From: Candidatus Zixiibacteriota bacterium
GTDB taxonomy: Bacteria > Zixibacteria > MSB-5A5 > UM-FILTER-46-8
NCBI GenBank assembly: GCA_026983835.1
Contig: JALSTH010000065.1
Span: forward strand, 1 to 53,641
Direction of reading: 5' to 3'
DNA: 53,641 nucleotides
Part shown: in pieces, positions 36,443-46,867 of the stretch
Numbering within the stretch: position 1 is the first letter of the stretch
Layout: every line of letters starts with the position of its first letter
Position numbers and translations under genes: made by a program
The notes under the pieces: model-generated
What the model saw: the letters and a program-made list of their open reading frames with translations, nothing else
What the model was told of the DNA's origin: nothing
The model's database searches: none

Positions 36443-37411
36443 ATGATTAGATCCGTTTTTTATCACCCTGAAAAAGGAACCAGAATAATAGAAGGTATTG
36501 TTGATTTCCGCTCTTTAATCGCCGAGCAGGGCACTATGTTATGGGTGGATATGCTTTCTCCTTCCGATGAGGAGGCTTATTGTCTTACTCACGATTTTGA
36601 TTTCCATCCCTTGATTGTTGAAGATGTGGTAACCCGGCAATTATCGCCTAAAGTGGACGAGTTTCAAAATTACCTCTTTTTGGTTTTTCATACGGCTTAT
36701 TATAATCCGGGCGAAGAGGGTTTAAGCTCCAAAGAGATTTATATTTTTTTCGGAAAACAATATATCGTCATTGCGCGGTATAAGGAATTCAAATCTTTGG
36801 AGGATTTATTTGAAAGGGCGGTTAAGGATGAGAGAATACTTGGAAGAGGAGCTGATTTTCTCTTACATAATATTTTAGATTATTTAGTGGAAGATTATAA
36901 TAGTGCTTTGGCGCTTTTCGACCATATCATTCAAGATTTGGAGGAAGAGGTCTTTTTGGATCCGGAAAGGAGCCTGCTAAGGCGGATTTACGAATTGAGA
37001 GAAGATATAATTCATTTAAGGCAGATCGTAGGTCCTCAGCGGGAGATATTACGAAACTTCGCATCAGGGCGCTACAAGTTGGTTGGCGAAGACACCTATA
37101 TCTATTTCAGAGATGTTTATGACCATCTTACCGAAATAGAGAACAGCGCCAACAGTTATCGTGACTTGTTGGTTTCCGTTTTGGAAACTTATTTCTCGGT
37201 GGTCTCCAATAAGACCAATGATGTTATGCGGGTGCTAACGGTTTTTTCGACCATATTTATCCCCTTGACTTTCCTTACGGGTTTATACGGGATGAATTTT
37301 AGGTATATGCCGGAATTGAAATGGCAGTATGGTTATTTCCTTGTTTTGGCTCTTTGCGTAATTATTACTGTAATACTTTTGGCGTATTTCAAACGAAAAA
37401 AGTGGCTTTGA
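36443..37411 (+). CDS. corA: CorA-family magnesium/cobalt transporter
   Basis: 322 residues. Large acidic cytoplasmic N-terminal domain, long helix, then two C-terminal membrane helices with the selectivity loop GLYGMNF between them and a basic C-terminal tail (FKRKKWL). All as expected for an active CorA pentamer. Nine bases after the endonuclease III homologue, probably co-transcribed. It is 31 kb from the type III cas genes, so the CorA-type CRISPR accessory role is not suggested. Confidence 0.93.
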   Translation: MIRSVFYHPEKGTRIIEGIVDFRSLIAEQGTMLWVDMLSPSDEEAYCLTHDFDFHPLIVEDVVTRQLSPKVDEFQNYLFLVFHTAYYNPGEEGLSSKEIYIFFGKQYIVIARYKEFKSLEDLFERAVKDERILGRGADFLLHNILDYLVEDYNSALALFDHIIQDLEEEVFLDPERSLLRRIYELREDIIHLRQIVGPQREILRNFASGRYKLVGEDTYIYFRDVYDHLTEIENSANSYRDLLVSVLETYFSVVSNKTNDVMRVLTVFSTIFIPLTFLTGLYGMNFRYMPELKWQYGYFLVLALCVIITVILLAYFKRKKWL

Positions 37412-37502
37412 ATATAAAATGCTTGCGCATAAATAACCGGACTATATATTAAATCGCAAAATTATTGAAATTCCGAGATAGAATTTGAAGATTACGCCTT
37501 TT

Positions 37503-38846
37503 ATGATAAAGAGATTCCTGATTTTATCTATTATAGTCCCGGCTATCGCAATCAGCTTTCCTACCGTTTCGCTTTTTGCGGAGACCTTAACGATTCAAAA
37601 GGCGCTCAGTATAGCCTTCGAACATAACCGTGAATATTTAAGGGCTGTGGAAGAATTGGATAAAGCGTCTGCGGGGATTAAGCAGGCTCGTTCGGGTGCA
37701 TTCCCGAAGATTTCTTTTAAGGGGATATACTCTCGTAATTGGGAGCCAAATGAATTTGTAATCTCTATGGGAGGGGTCCCGCAACATTTGAAAATCGGAA
37801 CCGACAATACTTTTTCGGCAGGGTTGAATTTTACCCAGCCTTTATGGTTGGGCGGCAAAGTATTTACGGCTTTGAAAATCGCTAAAATATATAAAAAATA
37901 TTCTCAAGAAAATCTGATTTCAGTTTATAACAAAGTAAGGTTGGATGTTTATCGCAGATTCTACGGTTTTATCCTGACGGAGGAATTGGTGCGTATTGCC
38001 GAGCAAGCCAATAAACAGGCGGAGGCTTCGCGTAAAGTGGTTGAAAAGATGCATTCTCAGGGGATGGTTTCGGATTATGATCTGTTGAGAGCCAAGGTGG
38101 CGGAACAAAACACTGTCCCTGAGCTTATCAAGGCCCGCTCGACGGCATCTATCGCTGCCGATGCTCTCAAATCGATTTTGGGGATGGAATTATCCTCTGA
38201 TATTGAACCTATAGCGGAGTATGACTTTTCGGGGATAGATACAATTTTAGCTCAGCCCGCTGATTATTACCTCAATTTCACATTGAACAATAGAAGCGAT
38301 GTTAAGGGTTTGAATTACAGGATAGAGATGCTCAATAAGAACATCAGCATTGAGAAATCCGCTTATTATCCGTCGTTGATATTTTCGACTGATTTAATGT
38401 GGCAACTCCAACGCGATGATTGGGATATCGACCCCGAGTATTGGACAAGGAGTATAAACAGCTCCTTGATCTTGCAGATACCTATTTTTGAGGGGTTCGG
38501 ACGCTCGGCGAAGGTTAAACAAGCGAAAATCGACAAACAGCAAGCGCAATTGCAATATCAACAATTTAAGGATGCGGTGAAATTGGAGGTGAACTCGGCT
38601 TATGGAAATCTTAAAGAAGCCTATAAGAGATTAAATAGCCAAAAGAATACCGTGGAGATGGCTCAAGAGGGTTTTCGAATAGCTGAGTTGAGATACGAAA
38701 ATGGCGTAGGCACTCAACTTGAAGTGATAGATGCAAGAACAGCTTTGGTGCAAGCGGAGGTGTTTTTAGCGAATGCCAAACACGATGTAATTGTCTCCAA
38801 GGCGGAATTTGAAAAAGCGATAGGGGTAATAAAACCGAAAGAATAA
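37503..38846 (+). CDS. TolC-family outer membrane efflux protein
   Basis: About 447 residues. Signal peptide (MIKRFLILSIIVPAIAI.. cleaved after SLFA), then the two repeated helical TolC halves: ALSIAFEHNREYLRAVEEL near the start and the second half with FEGFGRSAKVKQA, ending RYENGVGTQLEVIDARTALVQAEV. It would be the outer membrane channel of the efflux pump coded by the next two genes. A TTG start at 37485 is possible; the ATG gives a more typical signal peptide. Confidence 0.92.
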   Translation: MIKRFLILSIIVPAIAISFPTVSLFAETLTIQKALSIAFEHNREYLRAVEELDKASAGIKQARSGAFPKISFKGIYSRNWEPNEFVISMGGVPQHLKIGTDNTFSAGLNFTQPLWLGGKVFTALKIAKIYKKYSQENLISVYNKVRLDVYRRFYGFILTEELVRIAEQANKQAEASRKVVEKMHSQGMVSDYDLLRAKVAEQNTVPELIKARSTASIAADALKSILGMELSSDIEPIAEYDFSGIDTILAQPADYYLNFTLNNRSDVKGLNYRIEMLNKNISIEKSAYYPSLIFSTDLMWQLQRDDWDIDPEYWTRSINSSLILQIPIFEGFGRSAKVKQAKIDKQQAQLQYQQFKDAVKLEVNSAYGNLKEAYKRLNSQKNTVEMAQEGFRIAELRYENGVGTQLEVIDARTALVQAEVFLANAKHDVIVSKAEFEKAIGVIKPKE

Positions 38847-38867
38847 TTATTTTTGAATGGTTCGAAT

Positions 38868-39896
38868 ATGAAAATTATACAGTCTCTCATCTTAATTTTA
38901 TTTGTTTCCCTCTTGCTTATAAATTGCGGGGGAAATAAATCCGAGCAAAAGACCTCATTCGTTCATCCAATAACCGTGGAAATCGTTGCTGTCGAGAGAG
39001 GAGATATTGAGATTACCAAAATATACGGGGGGACGGTGGAGGGAATTGAGCAATCGGATATCTATGCGCGGATTCCGGAAGCGGTAATGAAGGTTAACGC
39101 AAAACTCGGGGAGAAAGTCAACAAGGACGATGTATTGATTGTATTGGATCGCGAGGGACCGAATTCGCATTATTTACAAGCCAAGTCCGCTTATGAGAAC
39201 GCGTCCAAGAATTACAGCCGTATGAAATATCTTTTTGAGCAAAAGGCGATATCTGAACAAAGCTTCGATCAGGTCAAAACAGCGTATGAAGTCGCCCAAG
39301 CCAACTTCGAGGCCGCTGCTTCGTTGGTTGAACTGAAAAGCCCCATTGATGGTGTTATTACTTTCATCTCGGTTACTTTGGGACAATACACCGTTCCGGG
39401 GAAGCCTTTGATTACGGTAGCTAAAACCGACAGTATAAAAATCCGTCTTGCATTAAATGTGCGTGATGCGGGAAGGTTGAGTTTGGGATCGGAGGCGACT
39501 ATATTTGCGGATAAATCGAGGGATTCCCGTATCAAGGGCAGAATATCGAGAATATCATCATCAGCTGATCCAAATACGAGGGGTTTTGAGGTTGAGATAG
39601 TCGCACTAAACAGTGAGAATATACTGAAACCGGGAACATTTGTGGATGTGGGTTTGATATTGGATAGGTATAACGATGTTCTATTAATACCTTCCGATGC
39701 GATTTTCCTCAAAAGTGGTGAGAAATATGTTTATAAGGATTCCTCCGGCAGAGCCGTTTTGACGAGAATTGAAGTGGGTGGGGAATCAAATAACAAAGCC
39801 TATATTAAATCCGGTTTAAAAGAGGGTGATGTTGTGGTTGCTATGGGCAGCAATTTGCTTGTGAACGGGGACTCATTGAAAATAGTCAGCGAATAG
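38868..39896 (+). CDS. RND efflux periplasmic adaptor, lipoprotein
   Basis: About 342 residues. Lipoprotein signal (FVSLLLINC, lipid-modified Cys), then the adaptor layout: biotinyl-lipoyl half (GGTVEGIEQSDIYARIPEAV, LGEKVNKDDVL), a short helical hairpin, the second lipoyl half (LVELKSPIDGVIT), and barrel and proximal domains. It links the TolC-like channel to the RND pump. Twenty bases from both neighbours. Confidence 0.93.
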   Translation: MKIIQSLILILFVSLLLINCGGNKSEQKTSFVHPITVEIVAVERGDIEITKIYGGTVEGIEQSDIYARIPEAVMKVNAKLGEKVNKDDVLIVLDREGPNSHYLQAKSAYENASKNYSRMKYLFEQKAISEQSFDQVKTAYEVAQANFEAAASLVELKSPIDGVITFISVTLGQYTVPGKPLITVAKTDSIKIRLALNVRDAGRLSLGSEATIFADKSRDSRIKGRISRISSSADPNTRGFEVEIVALNSENILKPGTFVDVGLILDRYNDVLLIPSDAIFLKSGEKYVYKDSSGRAVLTRIEVGGESNNKAYIKSGLKEGDVVVAMGSNLLVNGDSLKIVSE

Positions 39897-39917
39897 AAAA
39901 CTAAAAGAGATAAAATA

Positions 39918-42900
39918 ATGATTTTAGCGGATACCGCCATAAAAAGACCCGTCTTCACTACAATGATAGTGTTGGCGCTGTTGGTTTTGGGATATACGGC
40001 ATTTACCCGGATGAATGTTGACTTGTATCCTAAAGTTGATATCCCTGTAGTTATGACCACGGTCGTGTATCCCGGGGCTGGTCCGGAAGCGGTGGAATCC
40101 GAAATCACTACTAAAATAGAGGATGCGGTAAACCCCATTGCCGGTTTGGATCATATCGAATCCATCTCCGGAGAGGGATACAGCCTTGTCGTAGCGAGAT
40201 TCACCCTTGAAACCGACGGGGCGGTAGCCGCTCAGGATGTGCGGGAGAAGGTGTCGGCTATCCGTTCGCAACTTCCGGATGATATCAAAGAACCCGTGAT
40301 AGAGAAATTCGATTTCACAAGCAAACCGATAATTTCCTTAGTTGTTTCCAGTAAAAGGCCTATAAAAGAACTAACCGAATTTACACGCACCGTAATCAAA
40401 AGAAGATTGGAATCCATTGAGGGGATAGGCGCTGTTAGGCTCGTAGGGGGCGCAAAACGGGAGATATTGGTTAGCCTTAACCCGGACAAACTTCTGGAAT
40501 ATGGCTTGTCCGTTCAACGAATAAACTCCGCTATCGCAATGGCTAATTTGGATGTTCCCGGGGGAAAGGTTGATAAGGGTAATAGAGAAATAGCGGTACG
40601 AACGGCCGGTAGGTTTCAAAAAGTCTCCGAGCTTGAGAATGTCATTGTCAGCAATAAAAAAGGAAGGCAGGTCTATTTGTCCGATATCGCTGCGGTATAT
40701 GACACCACCGAAAAAAACACCTCCCTGACAAGATATGATGGAGAAGTGGCGGTAGGGTTGGATATCATCCGCCAATCCGGAGCGAATACCGTTGATGTCG
40801 CCGACAGGGTGAAAGAAGGGGTAAAGGAGCTTAACAAAACCCTTCCCAAGGATATTCACATCGATATCGTTCGGGATGATTCCCAATTTATACGGGACTC
40901 GATCGATGATGTTTTAGTCAATATATTTTATGGGGGTGCGCTTGCGGTTTTCGTCATTTTCCTCTTTTTGGCTAATATCCGTTCGACTATAATTTCCGCA
41001 ATAGCCATACCAACCTCGATTATCGCTACTTTTACCTTTATGAGTATGTTGGGTTTTACTCTAAATATGATGTCACTTTTGGCGATGTCTTTGGCGGTGG
41101 GGCTTTTGATAGACGATGCCATAGTTGTCATTGAAAATATATATCGACACCTGTCTATGGGAAAATCCGCTTGGAAAGCGGCATCCGAAGCCACTTCGGA
41201 GATTGGTTTGGCAGTGACTGCAACGACTTTCTCTATCGTGGTTGTCTTTTTACCGGTTGCTTTTATGTCCGGTATTGTTGGCAGGTTCTTTTATCAATTC
41301 GGGATGAGCGTGGTTTTTGCTGTTTTGATTTCCCTGTTTATCGCTTTCAGCTTAACGCCGATGCTTTCCTCGCGGTTTTTGCGGGAGGAGAATAAACAAG
41401 CACCTGTTTATCGCTTGTTGAAGCCGTGGAATAATGCTTTTGAGAAATTGGCAAGATGGTATTATGGCGTATTGGAATGGTCGTTGCGATATCGGGTATC
41501 GGTCTTGTCAATCGCCATTATACTTTTCTTTGTGAGTTTGTTTATCGCCAAATTTTTGGGAACGGAATTTACCCCGCAATCCGATAGAAGCGAACTGGTG
41601 GTCGATTTCAAAGCCCCCCCGGATTTTAATTTGAAAGCTACTTCGAATCTTGCTGAAAAGATGGAAAATATCATTGGAAAGCATCCGGAAGTAACTGACA
41701 TTTTGACAAATATCGGCTCGGGGAACGCACCCCCAAATGAGGGATATTTGTTTGCCAAATTGGTTGATAAATCGAAGCGCAGTTTGTCGGATGTAGAGCT
41801 GACTTCGGTTATCAGGAGAGAATTGAATGAGAAGATACCCGGCACTGAGTTCTCTTTGTCCAACGGGCAAAATATGCAAGGCAGCGAAAAACAGGTTGAG
41901 TTCTCAGTAAGAGGACAAACTGGTCCGAGGCTTTCCCGTTTGGGCGAATCGGCTCTTCAGGCGATGCGATCTGTTCCATACGCTGTTGATGTCTCCACTT
42001 CCGAAAAAGCAGGGAAGCCTGAATATCATATCGAGGTTGATCGCCGCGCCGCCTCCGATTTGGGATTAAGCGTGGGCTCAATTGCGATGTCGGTGCGCTC
42101 CTTGATAGAGGGATATGTGGTTAGTAAATTCAAGGAGGGAAGCGAGGAGTATGATATTAAGGTTCGTGTTCCCGAAAAGGATATAAAAGATCCCTCCGAT
42201 ATGGAGAATATCTACCTGACTTCTGCAAAAAAAGTTAAAGGAGAGGATATTTTGGTTCCGATAGGTAGGGTGGCGAAAATTACCGATTACACGGGACCGA
42301 CACAATTAAGGCGTTATGATAGAATGAGAGAAATCCGTATTGGCTCCAATGTGGGATTGGGAGGGCATCAGGGCGATATAGCGAATAATTTTGAAAGTGC
42401 TATGAGCAAAATAGATATACCGTCCGGTTATGAAATTACCACCGTCGGTTCCACTGAAATTATGCGGGATGCCTTTAAGAATATATTTATGGCTCTTTAT
42501 TTGGCGGTAATTTTTATTTATCTTCTATTGGCTTCGCAGTTTGAGAATTTTATCGACCCGCTTTCCATAATGCTGTCGCTCCCATTGGCTATCATAGGAG
42601 CGTTGGTAGGTCTGTTTATCTTCGGTTCTCCAATTTCCATAATGTCGCTTATCGGGATAGTATTGTTGATGGGGCTGGTTACCAAGAATGCGATTTTACT
42701 TATTGATTTCGCCAAACAACGCAGGGCGAAAGGGATGGAGAGGACAAAAGCCTTATTGGAAGCGGGACAGATAAGATTAAGGCCTATTTTAATGACTACA
42801 TTTGCTATGATCTTCGGGATGCTGCCGCTTGTTTTTGCATTGGGCCCCGGTGCAGAAATACGCGCTCCGATGGCGAGGGCGGTTATCGGCGGTTTGATTA

Positions 42901-43043
42901 GCTCAACACTTTTGACTTTGCTTATTGTCCCAATCGTTTATTCGTTGCTCGATGATTTTGCTCATAGCCGTCTGGTTTCATTTATTTTTCATATAAAATC
43001 CAATCCGGACGAAAAAAAACTTCCATTTGATTCATTATCCTGA
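39918..43043 (+). CDS. RND-superfamily inner membrane efflux pump (HAE1 type)
   Basis: 1041 residues with twelve predicted membrane helices in two repeats. Starts DTAIKRPVFTTMIVLALLVLG, has PGAGPEAVESEITTKIEDAV, the helix-4 proton relay GLLIDDAIVVIENIYRH (two Asp), and the second-half GLVTKNAILLIDFAKQ. These match the hydrophobe/amphiphile exporter class (AcrB, MdtB). The drug or metabolite exported cannot be told. Third gene of the tripartite system. Confidence 0.95.
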   Translation: MILADTAIKRPVFTTMIVLALLVLGYTAFTRMNVDLYPKVDIPVVMTTVVYPGAGPEAVESEITTKIEDAVNPIAGLDHIESISGEGYSLVVARFTLETDGAVAAQDVREKVSAIRSQLPDDIKEPVIEKFDFTSKPIISLVVSSKRPIKELTEFTRTVIKRRLESIEGIGAVRLVGGAKREILVSLNPDKLLEYGLSVQRINSAIAMANLDVPGGKVDKGNREIAVRTAGRFQKVSELENVIVSNKKGRQVYLSDIAAVYDTTEKNTSLTRYDGEVAVGLDIIRQSGANTVDVADRVKEGVKELNKTLPKDIHIDIVRDDSQFIRDSIDDVLVNIFYGGALAVFVIFLFLANIRSTIISAIAIPTSIIATFTFMSMLGFTLNMMSLLAMSLAVGLLIDDAIVVIENIYRHLSMGKSAWKAASEATSEIGLAVTATTFSIVVVFLPVAFMSGIVGRFFYQFGMSVVFAVLISLFIAFSLTPMLSSRFLREENKQAPVYRLLKPWNNAFEKLARWYYGVLEWSLRYRVSVLSIAIILFFVSLFIAKFLGTEFTPQSDRSELVVDFKAPPDFNLKATSNLAEKMENIIGKHPEVTDILTNIGSGNAPPNEGYLFAKLVDKSKRSLSDVELTSVIRRELNEKIPGTEFSLSNGQNMQGSEKQVEFSVRGQTGPRLSRLGESALQAMRSVPYAVDVSTSEKAGKPEYHIEVDRRAASDLGLSVGSIAMSVRSLIEGYVVSKFKEGSEEYDIKVRVPEKDIKDPSDMENIYLTSAKKVKGEDILVPIGRVAKITDYTGPTQLRRYDRMREIRIGSNVGLGGHQGDIANNFESAMSKIDIPSGYEITTVGSTEIMRDAFKNIFMALYLAVIFIYLLLASQFENFIDPLSIMLSLPLAIIGALVGLFIFGSPISIMSLIGIVLLMGLVTKNAILLIDFAKQRRAKGMERTKALLEAGQIRLRPILMTTFAMIFGMLPLVFALGPGAEIRAPMARAVIGGLISSTLLTLLIVPIVYSLLDDFAHSRLVSFIFHIKSNPDEKKLPFDSLS

Positions 43044-43131
43044 TAAATTTAGTTAAATATTATTGGAACTAATTACCGATAGTTCCTTGTTTTGGACTAT
43101 ATGGTATAAATTTTCAATTTTAAGATTTAAT

Positions 43132-44817
43132 ATGTTTTTGAAAACAATTGAGGAAAAAGGAAAGATTAATTTCAAATCCGATTTTATCGATTATTCCTAT
43201 TTGGCTGGGATGAAAAGGCTCTTTATGGATTTTTTGGGTGGGGAAAGTCCGGCGATTAATTATTATAAATGGAATTTTCGATCTGTAAATGATTACTTTG
43301 AACTTGCGGATCGATTATCCTCGATTGAATTTCCACGCCAAAGATTGGCCGAAATCCTCTGGGAGGATAACTGTAAAATCGAATGCGCATCGAAGATAAG
43401 GGACAATATCGATAAGTTTTCGGACCCCGATTCGTTGGTAGTAATAGCCGGGCAGCAAGTCGGTATATTCGGCGGACCCCTCTTGACATTCTATAAGGCT
43501 GTTGGGGTCGTGAAATTAGCGGCACAGCTATCTAAAAGATTATCCAAACCTGTTGTGCCGATATTTTGGATGGCTACCGAGGACCACGATTATGAAGAAG
43601 CTAACTCCATTTATCTGGTAAACTCCAAAGGGGAACGGATAAAGATATATAATGAACCTGGCGATAATCAGCTCGGAAAATCTATGTCTCAGATAAAACT
43701 TGGGGAGGGGATAAAAAAAGCCATATCCGAATTGCAAAACAATCTGTTGCATACCGAATACACTGATTCACTATTTGGGAGGATAAGTAAATATTATAAG
43801 CCCGGGAATAAAATTTCCGAGGCTTTCGCCGGTTGGGTATCGGAATTGCTTCGTGACTATGGATTAATTTTACTGGATCCCTCAAACGCCGAATTCAAAG
43901 AATTAGCCGTTCCGATTTATGAAAAGGAGATAAGAGGGGGATATGATACCGAAGTACCGAATGATAAAAGGCAGGGGGATGGATTAATTGCCGATGGTTA
44001 TCATCTGCAGGTTCAGAAATTCAAAAAAGGATTAAATTTATTTTATGCGGATAAATACCGTGAGAGGATATTACTTGCCGCCGAAGAGAAGGGGTTTATT
44101 CTCGATAGATCCCAAAAGAAGATTGATGAGGCAAGATTAGTGCAGTTGTTATATGATACACCGGAAAAATTTTCATCGGGTGTTCTTTTAAGGCCGATTG
44201 TCCAGTCGAAATTATTACCGACGGTTTGTTTCATAGGTGGGGCATCGGAAATAGCTTATCATTCACAACTGCCTCCATATTATGAATATTTTAATGTTAT
44301 TCCGCCGATAATAAGGCCTCGCCCATCCGTCTCTTTGATGGGGAAGAGGATAAGGTCGATTGTCGATAAGTATGGAATGGATATCCGTCTCCTTTTTAAT
44401 GACCCTCACCGCGTAGTCAATGAGGTGTTGATTAAATATTTCCCGGCGGGGCTTGAGGGGAAATTAAACCATCTGCAGATGGAGGTTTTGGATTTATTAG
44501 CTTCGATTTCTCCGGAATTGCGGAATTATGATGATGGATTGCGGCGAACTTTTGCATCTTCGGTTAGGAAGGTTGAAACCGAATTGAATAAATTAAGGGC
44601 GAAGATTTTTCAAGCTCACAAGAAAAAGAATGCCGAGATAACCGGTCAAATCCTTCGGGCTTACGATTCATTTTTCCCGAATGGTGTAATGCAGGAGCGT
44701 GTTCTCCCGATGATTTATTTCTTAAATAAATATTCCCCTTCTTTTGCGGACCGATTGGCTGAGGAGATAGATATCGATAGATTCCAACACCAGATTATTT
44801 CAATTCTCCCCGAGTGA
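43132..44817 (+). CDS. bshC: BshC, cysteine-adding enzyme of bacillithiol synthesis
   Basis: Adds cysteine to glucosaminyl-malate, the last step of bacillithiol synthesis. 561 residues from the ATG at 43132; a TTG at 43063 would add 23 less convincing residues. Family marks: VVIAGQQVGIFGGPLLTFYKAVGVVKLA, the nucleotide-site-like FWMATEDHDYEEAN, RPIVQSKLLPTVCFIGGASEIAYHSQL, PRPSVSLM, and a long C-terminal coiled coil. Directly followed by bshA and bshB1, which settles the assignment. Confidence 0.93.
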   Translation: MFLKTIEEKGKINFKSDFIDYSYLAGMKRLFMDFLGGESPAINYYKWNFRSVNDYFELADRLSSIEFPRQRLAEILWEDNCKIECASKIRDNIDKFSDPDSLVVIAGQQVGIFGGPLLTFYKAVGVVKLAAQLSKRLSKPVVPIFWMATEDHDYEEANSIYLVNSKGERIKIYNEPGDNQLGKSMSQIKLGEGIKKAISELQNNLLHTEYTDSLFGRISKYYKPGNKISEAFAGWVSELLRDYGLILLDPSNAEFKELAVPIYEKEIRGGYDTEVPNDKRQGDGLIADGYHLQVQKFKKGLNLFYADKYRERILLAAEEKGFILDRSQKKIDEARLVQLLYDTPEKFSSGVLLRPIVQSKLLPTVCFIGGASEIAYHSQLPPYYEYFNVIPPIIRPRPSVSLMGKRIRSIVDKYGMDIRLLFNDPHRVVNEVLIKYFPAGLEGKLNHLQMEVLDLLASISPELRNYDDGLRRTFASSVRKVETELNKLRAKIFQAHKKKNAEITGQILRAYDSFFPNGVMQERVLPMIYFLNKYSPSFADRLAEEIDIDRFQHQIISILPE

Positions 44818-44819
44818 AT

Positions 44820-45959
44820 ATGACAAAAGCAAAACTGAAAATTGGGATAACCTGTTATCCGATAAGGGGAGGTTCCGGCGTCGTAGCAACGGAACTGGGA
44901 TTGCAATTGGCAAAACTCGGATACGAGATTCATTTTATCAGTTATAATATCCCTTTCAGGTTGAGGGAGTATATCCCAAATATCTTTTTCCACCAAGTTG
45001 AAGTGATGAATTACCCTCTTTTCAAATACCCCCCCTACACCTTGACACTATCGGCTAAAATGGCTGAAATTGCTAAAGGGTGCGGATTGGATTTACTCCA
45101 TGTCCATTATGCCATACCCCATGCGGTCTGCGCTTATTTGGCAAAAGAGATAATAGGGGAAGGCGCTCCCAAAATTATTACTACTATCCATGGGACTGAT
45201 ATAACTTTAGTCGGGATAGACAAATCGTTCAAGAGCATTACCGAATTTTCGATTAACAATTCCGATGGGATTACTGCCGTTTCGAATTACCTTAAATCCC
45301 AAACCCAACGGGAATTTCAAATAAATAAGGATATCGAAGTGATTTATAATTTTGTCGATACGGATAGATTTTCCCCGGCCCGCAAAATGTGTAATCGAAA
45401 TAGATTTGCATCGGAGGATGAAAAAATGATAATGCATATCTCGAATTTTCGTCCCTTGAAAAGAGCGGAGGATATCATCAAAATATTCGCCCTCGTTATT
45501 AAAGATATCCCCTCAAAATTAGTATTGGTGGGGGATGGACCTGACCTCTCCAAAGCTAAAGCACTTTCTGAAAAACTCGGCATTGATGATAAGGTGATTT
45601 TCTTGGGATCGCATAATGCTGTCGAGAATATCCTCCCCTGCGCGGATGTTTTCCTGATACCTTCACAGGAGGAGAGCTTTGGTTTGTCGGCATTGGAAGC
45701 TTTATCCTGTGGCGTACCGGTTGTCGGTTATGCTTCCGGCGGATTAACGGAGGTCGTGGAAGACGGCGTTAGCGGTTTTTTAGTGGAGATAGGGGATGTC
45801 TCCGCCGCTAAAGACAGGATTGTGGATATCCTTTCGGAGTCGGAAAAACTTCAATATCATCGTCAAAAGGCACGGGAGAGGGCTTTGGGAAAATTTGATG
45901 CTCGTGATGTAGTGAAGCATTATTTGAATTTCTATGAAGAGGTGATTAATGATGAATGA
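44820..45959 (+). CDS. bshA: BshA, N-acetyl-glucosaminyl L-malate synthase
   Basis: GT4-family glycosyltransferase joining UDP-GlcNAc and L-malate, the first step of bacillithiol synthesis. Opens LKIGITCYPIRGGSGVVATELG, the signature of BshA, with HVHYAIPHAVCAYLAKE, TTIHGTDITLVG and the C-terminal ESFGLSALEALSCGVPV donor site. About 379 residues, normal. ATG two bases after the bshC stop; a GTG at 44814 in frame is also possible. Confidence 0.95.
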   Translation: MTKAKLKIGITCYPIRGGSGVVATELGLQLAKLGYEIHFISYNIPFRLREYIPNIFFHQVEVMNYPLFKYPPYTLTLSAKMAEIAKGCGLDLLHVHYAIPHAVCAYLAKEIIGEGAPKIITTIHGTDITLVGIDKSFKSITEFSINNSDGITAVSNYLKSQTQREFQINKDIEVIYNFVDTDRFSPARKMCNRNRFASEDEKMIMHISNFRPLKRAEDIIKIFALVIKDIPSKLVLVGDGPDLSKAKALSEKLGIDDKVIFLGSHNAVENILPCADVFLIPSQEESFGLSALEALSCGVPVVGYASGGLTEVVEDGVSGFLVEIGDVSAAKDRIVDILSESEKLQYHRQKARERALGKFDARDVVKHYLNFYEEVINDE

Positions 45960-46677
45960 GAACGAGAAAATAGATGTTATGGCAATAGGGGCTCATCCCG
46001 ATGATGTGGAGATTACCTGTGGCGGGACACTGTTTAAGTTGTCGAATATGGGATATAAAATAGCCATTGTTGATTTGACGAAAGGCGAGATGGGAAGCAG
46101 AGGGAATGTTTCGATTAGGACAAAAGAAGCTGAATGTGCAAGGAAAACCCTTGGGGCGAAAGTCCGCATAAACCTTGAATTATCGGATTCTTTTTTGGAA
46201 AACGAGCGGGAAACAAAGGCGAAAGTGGTGAAAACGCTTCGTAGATACCGTCCTCGTCTCTTATTCCTCCCCCACCGGAAACAACGGCATCCCGATCATA
46301 GAAAAACATCGGAAATCGTTTATGATTCCTGTCATTTGTCAGGTTTGGAAGAATATCGAACGGGTTCGCTAAAACCTTTTCGTCCTCATAAAATTATCTA
46401 CTGCACTTCATTTTTGGCTGTCGAACCTTCCATAATAATAGATATCAGTGATTCGATGGAGGGGAAATTAAATGCCGTCCGTTGTTATAAATCACAATTT
46501 GAGCCTATCGATGGTGAGATGGTCGTTTATCCTCCCGCATTTGATATGGAAGATTATATTTTAACCGATGCGCGGTATTACGGATATAAGGCTTCCGTAA
46601 AATATGGCGAGCCGTTTTACATCCCCGAACCGATTCTCATCGAAAACCCTCTTTTGATGAAAGTGCCTTCAATTTAA
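45949..46677 (+). CDS. bshB1: BshB1, bacillithiol pathway deacetylase
   Basis: Zinc-dependent LmbE-family deacetylase that removes acetyl from GlcNAc-malate. AIGAHPDDVEITCGGTL carries the AHPDD zinc motif, followed by TKGEMGSRG and HRKQRHPDHR (second zinc His). The C-terminus (KYGEPFYIPEPI) matches the BshB1 type. 242 residues, overlapping bshA by 11 bases; ribosome site GAGGTG. Confidence 0.94.
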   Translation: MMNENEKIDVMAIGAHPDDVEITCGGTLFKLSNMGYKIAIVDLTKGEMGSRGNVSIRTKEAECARKTLGAKVRINLELSDSFLENERETKAKVVKTLRRYRPRLLFLPHRKQRHPDHRKTSEIVYDSCHLSGLEEYRTGSLKPFRPHKIIYCTSFLAVEPSIIIDISDSMEGKLNAVRCYKSQFEPIDGEMVVYPPAFDMEDYILTDARYYGYKASVKYGEPFYIPEPILIENPLLMKVPSI

Positions 46678-46867
46678 GGTTTTCAACTTAAATAAAGAAT
46701 TTGCGTTATCCTCAAGTATGGTTTATGATTATAGTAACGCTAAATATTTTAATAAATATTTTGAGATTAGGGTTATGATTAGTAATAAAATAATTAAGTT
46801 GTGTTATTGAGATAAATTCTGTAATAGTAAACCTGTTTTAGGTGAAGTTTTATGAGGAAATGCAAAG

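Noticed and set aside
36443-37411. CorA as a type III CRISPR accessory
   Set aside because: CorA-type accessories sit beside cas10; this gene is over 30 kb away, next to a DNA repair gene, and has normal transporter features.
46678-46867. tRNA-Sec gene near the sel operon
   Set aside because: Read on both strands, neither this gap, 47822-47955 nor the selB end shows a cloverleaf, a TTCGA arm or a TCA anticodon hairpin.
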